Assembly: GCA_002368795.1 (NCBI GenBank)
Contig: DFFG01000060.1
Span: forward strand, 18,633 to 64,075
DNA: 45,443 nucleotides
Source of the DNA: Eubacterium sp. UBA3782
GTDB lineage: Bacteria > Bacillota > Clostridia > Lachnospirales > Lachnospiraceae
Direction: 5' to 3'
The translations under genes were made by a program, and so were the position numbers. The notes under the pieces are model-generated. The model was given only the letters and a program-made list of their open reading frames with translations. It searched no databases and was not told where the DNA came from. Positions 16,804 to 24,503 of the stretch are shown here, piece after piece (within the stretch, counting starts at the first letter, position 1; each line of letters opens with the position of its first letter).

Positions 16804-17868
16804 ATGGACGATATACTGATACTGGGAATTGAGAGCAGCTGTGACGAGACAGCTGCTTCTGTCGTAAAAAACGGGCGGGAGGTCCTCTCCAACGTGATCT
16901 CCTCGCAGATCGACCTGCACACGCTGTACGGAGGCGTTGTGCCGGAGATCGCATCCCGCAAGCACATTGAAAAGATTAATCAGGTGATCACGATGGCCCT
17001 TCAGGAGGCAGGGGTCACCCTGGATGATCTGGATGCGATAGGTGTGACCTATGGGCCCGGTCTTGTGGGCGCCCTGCTGGTCGGCGTGGCCGAGGCAAAG
17101 GCGATCGCTTATGCCAAAAAGCTTCCCCTGATCGGTGTGCATCACATCGAGGGACATGTGTCGGCAAACTATATCGAGCACCCGGATCTGGAGCCGCCCT
17201 TCCTGTGCGAGATCATCTCGGGCGGGCATACCCATCTGGTGATCGTGAAGGATTACGGCGAGTTCGAGATCCTGGGGCGAACCAGGGATGACGCGGCCGG
17301 AGAGGCTTTCGACAAGGTGGCCAGAGCCATTGGCCTGGGATATCCGGGCGGCCCGAAGATCGACAAGGCGGCACGGGATGGAGATCCGGAGGCCATCAGC
17401 TTTCCGCGGACCCACATGGGTGTCTCAACACGGGCAAATGCGACCTACGCCAGGGGCGTGCACGACACAGAGGCCTATGATTTCAGCTTCAGCGGCCTGA
17501 AATCTGCCGTATTGAATTACCTGAACAAATGCCAGATGACCGGCCAGGAATGGAACCAGGCCGATGTCGCTGCCTCCTTCCAGCAGGCAGTCGTGGATAT
17601 GCTGGTCGACAATGCCATGCGGGCGGCGAAAGATTATCATATGAAGAAGTTTGCCATCGCCGGCGGCGTAGCGGCAAATACCGCTCTGCGAAAGGCGATG
17701 AAGGAGGCCTGCGAGGCAAATCATCTGGAATTTTATTATCCATCGCCGATCCTGTGCACCGACAATGCGGCCATGATCGGAACGGCGGCTTACTATGAAT
17801 ATCTGCGGGGAGCCAGAAGCGGCTGGGATCTGAACGCGGTGCCGAATCTGAAGCTGGGGGAGCGCTGA
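16804..17868 (+). CDS. tsaD: tRNA N6-threonylcarbamoyladenosine transferase TsaD
   Basis: Transfers threonylcarbamoyl to A37 of ANN-decoding tRNAs, working with TsaB and TsaE. 354 residues of the Kae1/Gcp ASKHA fold. LGIESSCDETA opens the ATPase fold; the metal site is HHIEGH (H114, E116, H118); SGGHTHL, DDAAGEAFDK and AIAGGVAANT are intact. The ATG at 16804 lies just after the rnz stop. The gene overlaps ispD by one base (TGATG). tsaB and tsaE are not in the window. Confidence 0.96.
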   Translation: MDDILILGIESSCDETAASVVKNGREVLSNVISSQIDLHTLYGGVVPEIASRKHIEKINQVITMALQEAGVTLDDLDAIGVTYGPGLVGALLVGVAEAKAIAYAKKLPLIGVHHIEGHVSANYIEHPDLEPPFLCEIISGGHTHLVIVKDYGEFEILGRTRDDAAGEAFDKVARAIGLGYPGGPKIDKAARDGDPEAISFPRTHMGVSTRANATYARGVHDTEAYDFSFSGLKSAVLNYLNKCQMTGQEWNQADVAASFQQAVVDMLVDNAMRAAKDYHMKKFAIAGGVAANTALRKAMKEACEANHLEFYYPSPILCTDNAAMIGTAAYYEYLRGARSGWDLNAVPNLKLGER

Positions 17869-18563
17869 TGAAAAAAGAGAAATGCACGGCCATCATCGCT
17901 GCCGGCGGCAGCGGCAGACGCATGGGCGGTCCGGTCAGCAAGCAGTACATCGAGCTGAAAGGCAAACCGATCCTCGCCCACACGCTGCAGGTGTTCCAGG
18001 ATGCGGAGATCATCGATGAGATCATCCTTGTGGTCGGGAAGGATTCGGTAGACATTGTAAAAAAGGATATCGTGGAGGCCTTTGGCATCACAAAGGCGAA
18101 GAAGGTGATCCCGGGAGGCAGTGAGCGGTACGCCTCCGTCTACCAGGGACTTCTGGCCTGCCCGGATGCGGACTATGTGTTTATCCAGGACGGGGTGCGG
18201 CCCTTTGTGACAGAGGATATCCTGAACCGGGGATACGAGACGGTACGCCGGTGCGGAAGCGCGGTCTGCGGCATGCCCTCAAAGGATACGGTCAAGATCG
18301 TCGATGCGGACGGCACCGTGGTCCAGACGCCGGACAGATCCCGGGTATGGCTGGTGCAGACGCCCCAGATCTTTTCCCTGCCCCTGATCCGGGATGCCTA
18401 TGAGAAGCTGATGGCAGGCGATCCATCCGGGGTTACCGATGATGCCATGGTTTTGGAGATGGCCGGGGAAAAGGTCACCATGTTTGAGGGAAGCTACCGC
18501 AACATCAAGATCACCACACCGGAGGATCTGGCGGTCGCCGAGCGTTTCCTGGAGGATTCCTGA
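17868..18563 (+). CDS. ispD: 2-C-methyl-D-erythritol 4-phosphate cytidylyltransferase
   Basis: Third step of the MEP route to isoprenoid precursors: attaches CMP to methylerythritol phosphate. 231 residues with the nucleotide-binding AAGGSGRRMGGPVSKQY motif, GGSERYASV, QDGVRPFV and the terminal NIKITTPEDLAVAE stretch. Coupled to tsaD by a one-base overlap. Its presence shows this organism uses the MEP rather than the mevalonate pathway. Confidence 0.95.
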   Translation: MKKEKCTAIIAAGGSGRRMGGPVSKQYIELKGKPILAHTLQVFQDAEIIDEIILVVGKDSVDIVKKDIVEAFGITKAKKVIPGGSERYASVYQGLLACPDADYVFIQDGVRPFVTEDILNRGYETVRRCGSAVCGMPSKDTVKIVDADGTVVQTPDRSRVWLVQTPQIFSLPLIRDAYEKLMAGDPSGVTDDAMVLEMAGEKVTMFEGSYRNIKITTPEDLAVAERFLEDS

Positions 18564-18684
18564 ACGGACCCGCTGTCTTGCTGAAGCGGACATGATGCGT
18601 GAGCAGTGGTTCTTGTGGCCGTGTTTCCTTTTCTGACGTTCCTGACAGGGAGCAGACAGCGGCAGAGCGGCCCGGAAAAAAGAA

Positions 18685-18713
18685 TTGAAATACGAAAAGT
18701 GGTATGTTATAGT
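18685..18713 (+). promoter_or_regulatory. Strong promoter for tRNA-Ser
   Basis: TTGAAA at 18685-18690, exactly 17 bases, TATAGT at 18708-18713. Transcription start near 18720, about 30 bases before the mature tRNA. Confidence 0.75.
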
Positions 18714-18714
18714 A

Positions 18715-18742
18715 ATTACTGTCGCCGGAGGGCGGCAGTAAT
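18715..18742 (+). repeat. 12-bp hairpin in the tRNA-Ser leader
   Basis: ATTACTGTCGCC (18715-18726) pairs with GGCGGCAGTAAT (18731-18742) with one T-G pair and loop GGAG. It overlaps the predicted transcription start and ends nine bases before the tRNA. It could be an operator or a 5' leader structure for RNase P processing. Confidence 0.6.
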
Positions 18743-18751
18743 TTCATATCT

Positions 18752-18837
18752 GCAGCAGTATCGAAGTGGTCATAACGAGGCGGTCTTGAAAACCGTTTGT
18801 CCGAAAGGGCGCGGGGGTTCGAATCCCTCCTGCTGCG
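18752..18837 (+). tRNA. tRNA-Ser (anticodon UGA)
   Basis: Acceptor GCAGCAG (18752-18758) pairs with CTGCTGC (18830-18836), discriminator G at 18837. D arm TCG...CGA, anticodon arm GCGGT-CTTGAAA-ACCGT with anticodon TGA, a long variable arm (TTTGTCCGAAAGGGCGC region) as expected of class II tRNA-Ser, and T arm GGGGG-TTCGAAT-CCCTC. CCA is not encoded. It lies on its own transcript between ispD and the VanY-like gene. Confidence 0.95.
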
Positions 18838-18840
18838 CGC

Positions 18841-18874
18841 AAAGGATCATCTGCGGATGGTCCTTTTTGTTTTG
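18841..18874 (+). terminator. Intrinsic terminator after tRNA-Ser
   Basis: AAAGGATCATC (18841-18851) pairs with GATGGTCCTTT (18856-18866), loop TGCG, one T-G pair, followed by TTGTTTTG. A textbook Rho-independent terminator. Confidence 0.88.
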
Positions 18875-18989
18875 TAAAAAATAGGTTTTACAGGAAAAAA
18901 GTATGCTTTTTAAACAGGCAAAACGCCTTGCCGGATGCACAAGCTCACGGAAAGACAGACCGCTTTGGGATTCCCATCGTCTTTCCTCG

Positions 18990-19018
18990 TTGTTTTTGCG
19001 GTGCGTTCCTTTTATAAT
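18990..19018 (+). promoter_or_regulatory. Candidate promoter for the VanY-like gene
   Basis: TTGTTT at 18990-18995, 17-base spacer, consensus TATAAT at 19013-19018; start near 19025, about 50 bases before the ATG at 19074. Confidence 0.6.
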
Positions 19019-19073
19019 GGAAAACAGGGCATCGCCCGGCAGAATACGTGCATAAGGCGGAGACAGACGATAT

Positions 19074-20048
19074 ATGTGGAAGAAGAGACTTGCCATTGCA
19101 GAGATCACGGTCATTGTGCTGCTGGCACTGACCATCGGGATCGTATATTTCAGAAAACAAAAGACGCAGGAGGGGGAAGCCTCTGCTGCAGCCTCTGCTG
19201 CGGTGTCGGCAGAGAGCACGTCCGAGCGTGAAGACACAGAGATGGAGGAACAAAAAACGGCTCCTTCCGTATCTGCAGGCAGCACGGCAGTGAGTGCGGT
19301 CGCCGAAACTCCGGCTGCAGCTTCTTCTGCTGCCGCATTATCCGGCAGTGCGGAAAATCCGGAGGAAGCCGATGACGGTTCCGGCAGTGCGGTATCGGCA
19401 GTAAGCCAGAGCTCCGAAGGGGAAGAGATGCCGGCAGCAGAGGCAGATGGCACCATGGGAGCTGAGGAGCAGAAGGCAGCGGAAGATCCCTATGCGGACA
19501 AGCCGGATATCGATATTAACAGCTGGGAGTTTATCCTGGCCAACTATGAAAATAACATCGAGGAATATGTGCCAGAGACAGCAGAGATCGAGGGAATCGA
19601 GCTGGATGCCCGTATCATCGATGCCATGACGGCTTTTGTGGCGGACTGCCGGGCAGCGGGGAACAGTGTGGTGCTGGCCTCCGGATACCGGGATTACTAC
19701 ACCCAGCAGTATCTGTTCCAGCTGGAATGCACGATGTACGATGAGGAGACGGCGGCAACGATCGTGGCAAGACCGGGAACCAGTGAGCATCAGACGGGAC
19801 TGGCTGCGGATATCACCGACGACTACTACGAGTACAAGACCAGCGATCTGCAGTATACGGCCATGTATCAGTGGATGGCAGCGCATTGCCAGGAATATGG
19901 CTTTATCGTCCGTTTCCCGGAGGGGAAGGAGGATATCACGCGGATCATCTATGAGCCCTGGCATTTTCGTTATGTGGGCGTGGAGGCAGCCACGTATATT
20001 ATGGAGCATGACCTTACGCTGGAGGAGTTTATCGAGCTCTACAAGTAG
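19074..20048 (+). CDS. D-alanyl-D-alanine carboxypeptidase, VanY/M15B family
   Basis: Zinc peptidase that removes the terminal D-Ala of peptidoglycan stem peptides outside the cell. 324 residues: an N-terminal signal anchor (about residues 7-26, hydrophobic after KKR), an Ala/Ser/Glu-rich low-complexity linker to about residue 140, then the catalytic domain. Zinc ligands lie in SEHQTGLAAD (from S237: H239 and D246) and H297 in EPWHFRYVG, with E294 as the likely base. ASGYRDYYTQQ is also typical. No van cluster is near, so this is a housekeeping-type wall enzyme rather than evidence of glycopeptide resistance. It precedes an exported protease by 57 bases. Confidence 0.92.
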   Translation: MWKKRLAIAEITVIVLLALTIGIVYFRKQKTQEGEASAAASAAVSAESTSEREDTEMEEQKTAPSVSAGSTAVSAVAETPAAASSAAALSGSAENPEEADDGSGSAVSAVSQSSEGEEMPAAEADGTMGAEEQKAAEDPYADKPDIDINSWEFILANYENNIEEYVPETAEIEGIELDARIIDAMTAFVADCRAAGNSVVLASGYRDYYTQQYLFQLECTMYDEETAATIVARPGTSEHQTGLAADITDDYYEYKTSDLQYTAMYQWMAAHCQEYGFIVRFPEGKEDITRIIYEPWHFRYVGVEAATYIMEHDLTLEEFIELYK

Positions 20049-20105
20049 GGACAGCCGATGCAAAACAGCTGCAGTACTGCAGATGTGGGATAAGGAGAAG
20101 GCGGA

Positions 20106-23100
20106 ATGAAAAAACGGATCCATGAAAAACTCCGCAGATGGACGGCGGCATGCCTGTGCGGTCTGCTGCTCTTTGCCGGCTCAGGAACTCTGGTGTCTGC
20201 ATCGGAGGAGGCGGCAGAACCGGCAGAGCGCGAAGCTGCATATGAAGACTACCAAGACTACCGCGGCACGCGCGCAGTCAGTACGCCCATTGAGATCTTT
20301 GCCGAGGATGAGCCTGAGGAGAAGATCAAAAATTATACCGTCATGGTCTATATGGTCGGCTCCACGCTGGAGTACAATCCCTACATCGGCCTGATGGGAA
20401 ATGGCACGCTGGACATACTGGAGATGCTGTATGCAGGCGTTGATTACTCCCGGGTGAATGTCCTGGTATTCACCGGCGGCACCAAGGGATGGCTTGCCGA
20501 TATCCCCAACGATCGGAACTGTGTGCTGGATCTGTCCCGCTTCCAGGGAAACAGCTTTTCCGAGATGATCGCAGCTTCTACTCTTGAAAATGAAAATATG
20601 GGTGACCCGGGCACCATGGCCGGCTTCATCAATTTTTGCGAGGAATACTATCCGGCGGAGCATTATGGTCTGATCTGCTGGGATCACGGCGGCGGCCCGA
20701 ATTACGGGTACGGAGAAGATACGCTCTTTGACGATGACGGGCTGGAGCTTCCCGAGCTGCAGCAAGCCATGGAGCTGACCTCCTTCCACGGCGGAAGAAG
20801 ACTGGACTGGATCGGCTTTGACGCCTGCCTGATGGGCACGGTGGAGATCGCAAACATTCTTGCTCCTTACGCAGACTATATGTTGGCCTCCGAGGAATCC
20901 GAGGTTGCCGAGGGCTGGGATTACCAGTTCCTGTCCTTTATCGGCAGAAATGATCCGGCCGAGGAGATGCTGGAGACCATGGTCGATTACTGCGGCAGCA
21001 GCATGGCATCCGGGGATGAGGATTCCACGCTGTCCTGTCTAAAACTCGACAAGATCCCTGCCCTTGTGAAGGAGCTGGACCGGTTCTTTGCATTTGCCAC
21101 GACAGGTCTGGTCGGCCAGCAGAATACGGCGATTGCCAATGCAAGGCGGAAAACCAAGGAATTTGGCATGGCCCGATCGATCTTTGATGTGGATTTTGAG
21201 CTGGTCGATATTGTCGACCTGGCGGACAACTTCCGTGGACTTTATGCGGTCAGCGCTTCGTCGCTGCGGAAGGCCGCCCAGGATGCCGTACTCTGCCAGT
21301 ACAGCAATGTGGAGCGGGCAAACGGCATATGCATGTATTATCCCGCTGATGAGATCTTCCTGCATATTCTCTATCTGAGCGGTTACTATGACCGGGTCAA
21401 TCCAAGCCAAAACTACCGGAGCTTTTTGCAGGCCACCAGCGATATCCTGCTGACAGGCGAAACCTCCGTGAAGGCTCCCTTTGCCGATCTCGAGGCTGCC
21501 CTGGCAGAAGCTGCCGCTGAAGAGGCAGCCAGTCAAAAGCCGGAAGATGGGGAGACCGGGGAAACAGAAGGCGCTGGTGAGCAGACGCAAGTGCAGCCGG
21601 AGACGGAGCCTGCATCTGAGGAAACAGCGGAAACAGAAAGCGATTCTGTCGAAGAAGGCGAGGAGCAGATCGCTCCTTCAGGAGAGCCGGAGGAGCAAGC
21701 CACTCCTTCAGGAGAACCGGAGGAGCAGATCGCTCCTTCAGGAGAGCCGGAGGAAGAGGCAGAAACGGTATCCGGAAGCAGCGAGGCGGAGGAAGAATCC
21801 ACGGAGCCGCCCGCATCTCCTCTGGAGGAGTATGGCGATGAGGATATCCTCTTCCAGCTGACGCCGGAGCAGCAGAAGACATTTACGACAGCCACCTACA
21901 CGGTGATGATGTATACCGGCGATCAGTCACTGACTCCTTATGTGCTGAACGTGCCGCTGATCCCGGACGAGGACGGGATGCTGCATGTGCCTTCCGATCC
22001 GGACATCGTCTGCCTGACGACGGACGAGAGCCCAAGACCCATCCCCTGGAGGGTCAGGCTCGGCGAGATCACAGCGGAGAGGACGACCTACAATATCGTT
22101 TCCACCGCCCTGGTCAGCGGACCGGAATTTGATGAGTTTTCAAAAATGATGTCGGTATCGGCCAGCCTTTCTACAGAGCCAGGCAGTAATACCGTGGTGA
22201 TGCAGAACATGCAGCCAGGCTCCGATTCCGGACAGATCGCTGCTGCCAAGACATCGATCGATATGACCCGCTGGGAAGGAATCGTAGGAAGCATCAGCGG
22301 CTTTTTGCCTGCGTCAGGGAACGGTGATCGGCTTCTGCCCTGGGGCCAGTGGCCGTCGGATGGCAGTATCACGATGCGCACCGTACCGCTGGACGGTTCC
22401 TTTGGCTTCACGATGCGGAAGGCCTCTGAACTGCCGTATGACTTTGCGATGCAGATCGTAATGACCGATGTTTATGGTAATTATCTGACCTCAGATCTTC
22501 TGAAAACCGCAGAGAAACAGCCGGTCGAGACAGCTGCGACCAAGACAGAGAAGGGCGAGATTTCCTATCAGATCCTGGATGGGGAGGCTGTGGTGACCGG
22601 CTATACGGGAACCGATGAGATTCTGGAGATCCCGGAGACTGCCGGCGGCTGTCCGGTCACCGAGATCGGGCCCGGCGCTCTGCAGGGAAGCCGGATCCGC
22701 ACGCTTATCCTGCCGGTAGGGCTCAGCAAGATCAGCGAGAAAGCGGCGGCCGACTGCCGTGAGCTTGCCAAAATCGAGCTGCCGTTCACCCTTGAGGAGA
22801 TCGGCTATGGGGCATTCCGCAATGCAGTATCCCTCGAGGAAATCATACTTCCGGAGGAGCTGCGCCGTTTAGGCAAGGCTTCGTTTTCCGGATGCAGCGC
22901 TCTAAGGAGCATCCAGCTGCCGGGAAGCCTGGAAACCATCGGCACAGCAGCCTTTGCCGGCTGTACCTCTCTGGAAACGATCCAAACGGAGGAAACCTGT
23001 GCAGCCTGCCGGGCAGAAGGCGATGTTCTTCTATCGGCCGACGGCAAGATGGTCCTGGCCTGTGCGCCCTCCGGCAAGGATGAGATCACCATCCCGGACG

Positions 23101-23735
23101 GCGTGGAGAGGATCGGGTATGGCACCTTTGCCTATGCCAGAGAACTTTCCCATGTCGCCTTCCCGGAGAGTCTGCGAGCCATCGAAAACTACGCCTTCTT
23201 CGCCTGCTTCGGACTCGAGAGCCTGGAACTGCCGGAAAGCCTGGCGTCGATCGGTACAGCAGCTTTTGGAAAACGAATGGTCAGCTATTCCGTGGATGAG
23301 CAAAAGGCAAAGGCAGCCATCGATAGCGTCCGGATCGGCGCAGCCGTGGAATATATCGGGGCAGATGCTTTTTCAGGGATCGGCGCCAGCAGCATCCTGC
23401 CGGCAGAGGAAAACGTCAACTATTCTTCCAGAGACGGATTTCTGACAAACAAGAACGGAGATTTCATCCTGGAGGCTCCTGGCGGCCTTGGGGCTGTCAT
23501 ACGGATCCCGGAGGGAGTCACCGGACTGGCCGGAGAGCTGTTTAGGCATTATGGCAGCGAAGAGATCACGGACGTATACATGCCGGATTCTCTGAAAGAC
23601 ATACCCAACAACATCTTCAGCAGCGGCTGGGACGAAAACTTCAACAAGACCTACTATATGACGATCCATGGAAGTGCAGGATCCGCGGCAGAAGCCTTCG
23701 CCGAGACAAACGGGATTGCATTTTTGGCGGAATAG
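20106..23735 (+). CDS. Secreted clostripain-family (C11) protease with BspA-type leucine-rich repeats
   Basis: 1,209 residues. The N-terminal signal peptide is MKKRIHEKLRRW plus a hydrophobic core ending near SASEEA. The C11 caspase-fold domain follows: VMVYMVGSTLEYN at the first strand, catalytic H194 in WDHGGGPNYG, and C241 in GFDACLMG. Residues about 460-575 are a Glu/Pro/Ser-rich linker containing three EEQIAPSGEP-type repeats. After another beta-rich region, residues from about 815 carry LRR_5/BspA-like repeats (LPEELRRLGKASFSGCSALR and similar), usual in surface or secreted adhesive proteins. No sortase motif or C-terminal anchor is visible. AAGGAG lies upstream of the ATG. Substrate unknown; host or microbial protein cleavage is possible. 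Confidence 0.92.
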   Translation: MKKRIHEKLRRWTAACLCGLLLFAGSGTLVSASEEAAEPAEREAAYEDYQDYRGTRAVSTPIEIFAEDEPEEKIKNYTVMVYMVGSTLEYNPYIGLMGNGTLDILEMLYAGVDYSRVNVLVFTGGTKGWLADIPNDRNCVLDLSRFQGNSFSEMIAASTLENENMGDPGTMAGFINFCEEYYPAEHYGLICWDHGGGPNYGYGEDTLFDDDGLELPELQQAMELTSFHGGRRLDWIGFDACLMGTVEIANILAPYADYMLASEESEVAEGWDYQFLSFIGRNDPAEEMLETMVDYCGSSMASGDEDSTLSCLKLDKIPALVKELDRFFAFATTGLVGQQNTAIANARRKTKEFGMARSIFDVDFELVDIVDLADNFRGLYAVSASSLRKAAQDAVLCQYSNVERANGICMYYPADEIFLHILYLSGYYDRVNPSQNYRSFLQATSDILLTGETSVKAPFADLEAALAEAAAEEAASQKPEDGETGETEGAGEQTQVQPETEPASEETAETESDSVEEGEEQIAPSGEPEEQATPSGEPEEQIAPSGEPEEEAETVSGSSEAEEESTEPPASPLEEYGDEDILFQLTPEQQKTFTTATYTVMMYTGDQSLTPYVLNVPLIPDEDGMLHVPSDPDIVCLTTDESPRPIPWRVRLGEITAERTTYNIVSTALVSGPEFDEFSKMMSVSASLSTEPGSNTVVMQNMQPGSDSGQIAAAKTSIDMTRWEGIVGSISGFLPASGNGDRLLPWGQWPSDGSITMRTVPLDGSFGFTMRKASELPYDFAMQIVMTDVYGNYLTSDLLKTAEKQPVETAATKTEKGEISYQILDGEAVVTGYTGTDEILEIPETAGGCPVTEIGPGALQGSRIRTLILPVGLSKISEKAAADCRELAKIELPFTLEEIGYGAFRNAVSLEEIILPEELRRLGKASFSGCSALRSIQLPGSLETIGTAAFAGCTSLETIQTEETCAACRAEGDVLLSADGKMVLACAPSGKDEITIPDGVERIGYGTFAYARELSHVAFPESLRAIENYAFFACFGLESLELPESLASIGTAAFGKRMVSYSVDEQKAKAAIDSVRIGAAVEYIGADAFSGIGASSILPAEENVNYSSRDGFLTNKNGDFILEAPGGLGAVIRIPEGVTGLAGELFRHYGSEEITDVYMPDSLKDIPNNIFSSGWDENFNKTYYMTIHGSAGSAAEAFAETNGIAFLAE
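21661..21750 (+). repeat. Three in-frame 30-bp tandem repeats
   Basis: Units at 21661-21690, 21691-21720 and 21721-21750 encode EEQ(I/A)(A/T)PSGEP. Units 1 and 3 are identical and unit 2 differs at a few positions, implying recent duplication. They lie in the protease linker. Confidence 0.9.
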
Positions 23736-23795
23736 AGTGTATCATCAAAGACAGGAAATGATTTCGCATCGGCAGAGCACCAAAGGAGGGGAAGT

Positions 23796-24071
23796 ATGCT
23801 TTCAGTAAAAATGCAGAACAAGATAAAGAGCATCGTGGAGAACCTGATCCAGTCAGAGCCCGGTTCATCAACAACCAAGGGTCTCGGCGACATCCGCGTC
23901 AAAACGATCAAAAGCGAGGCAGTCAGCGAGAACGGCAAAAACCTCTACACTATGATCGCCTACGATGAGGCAGAGGAAGAGCTGGATTTTGAGGACGAGA
24001 TCGAAGAAGACGATCTGGAAAGCTCGCTCCGGGAACGCTTCGAGAGATACGCACCCGAGGAAGCAGAGTAA
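23796..24071 (+). CDS. Small acidic protein, function unknown
   Basis: 91 residues, not recognised. A basic N-terminal helix (MQNKIKSIVENLIQ) and a short strand region are followed by a strongly acidic tail (EAEEELDFEDEIEEDDLE) and a final charged helix. No signal, membrane segment or cysteine. AAAGGAGGGG lies at good spacing before the ATG, which supports real expression. A weak candidate promoter (TTGCAT 23716-23721, 18 bases, TATCAT 23740-23745) overlaps the end of the protease gene. The two structured elements begin only eight bases after its stop, so they may be in its 3' untranslated region. Confidence 0.7.
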   Translation: MLSVKMQNKIKSIVENLIQSEPGSSTTKGLGDIRVKTIKSEAVSENGKNLYTMIAYDEAEEELDFEDEIEEDDLESSLRERFERYAPEEAE

Positions 24072-24078
24072 ATAATAT

Positions 24079-24250
24079 AATGATTTAAACGCCAAAAGTC
24101 CGAACCCACGCCATGCTTGCATGGCCGTGGGAGAAAGACTTTATGGCGTGCCCCAACATGAGGACGAAGTGGTGTTTAAACACCACGAAAGTCCGAATGC
24201 TGGGACGGATTGTGGGAGCACGGAGTGCGGAGCAATCCGTTTAAATCATT
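24079..24250 (+). ncRNA. Candidate structured RNA: four-way junction, class unknown
   Basis: The 172 bases tile almost completely into one fold. Closing stem AATGATTTAAA (24079-24089) pairs with TTTAAATCATT (24240-24250). Hairpin 1 (24090-24148) has CGCCA/TGGCG, AAAGTC/GACTTT, an internal loop CGAA/AGAAA, CCCACG/CGTGGG and a capped CCATG/CATGG. Hairpin 2 (24152-24204) has CCCA-CAT/ATG-TGGG, GGAC/GTCC, loop GAA/GAAA, GTGGTG/CACCAC with loop TTTAAA. Hairpin 3 (24206-24239) has CGGATTG/CAATCCG and GCAC-GGA-GTGC. Unpaired bases are mostly purines on the plus strand, which suggests that strand is the RNA. Not recognised as any class I know; a palindromic mobile repeat is the alternative. Confidence 0.6.
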
Positions 24251-24294
24251 CCAGGTGCTTTTGGCGAGTTAATCATATAATATAAAAGGCATAG

Positions 24295-24469
24295 AAAAGC
24301 TGCCGCACGTAATACTTCGTGCATAAGCATTCTTTCGGGAAGCGCTCTCGCTCGGTTCTCGCGCATCGGTTCTAAGTCGGAATCTTGTATAAGATTCCTC
24401 CAAGAACCGGCTGAGGTCTGTTCCCTCCAGAATGTTTATGCACGATGTTTTTAACGTGCGGCAGCTTTT
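24295..24469. ncRNA. Second candidate structured element with a possible strand switch
   Basis: AAAAGCTGCCGCACGT (24295-24310) pairs perfectly with ACGTGCGGCAGCTTTT (24454-24469). Inside it, CGTGCATAAGCATTCT (24318-24333) pairs with AGAATGTTTATGCACG (24429-24444). Within that lie AGCG/CGCT (24341-24352), CGGTTCT/AGAACCG (24367-24373 with 24403-24409) extended by GGAATCTT/AAGATTCC, and GAGG/CCTC (24413-24427). CGGTTCT also occurs at 24353-24359, so two strands compete for one partner. Loops are more purine-rich on the minus strand, which would place it in the 3' region of the PAP2 mRNA. It may also simply terminate both converging genes. Confidence 0.55.
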
Positions 24470-24503
24470 TATGCGGCCTTTTAACCTGCAAAAAGAGTGC
24501 GTA

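Noticed and set aside
18606..18884. Short frame running through tRNA-Ser
   Set aside because: It passes through the tRNA gene and its promoter, and the product resembles no protein.
19074..20048. Glycopeptide-resistance vanY
   Set aside because: No vanH, vanA/B, vanX or vanRS genes are near; VanY-like wall carboxypeptidases are common in Clostridia.
24152..24204. Hairpin 2 (GAA/GAAA loops) as a hammerhead ribozyme
   Set aside because: The conserved CUGANGA core and cleavage-site arrangement are absent; only the GAAA resemblance exists.
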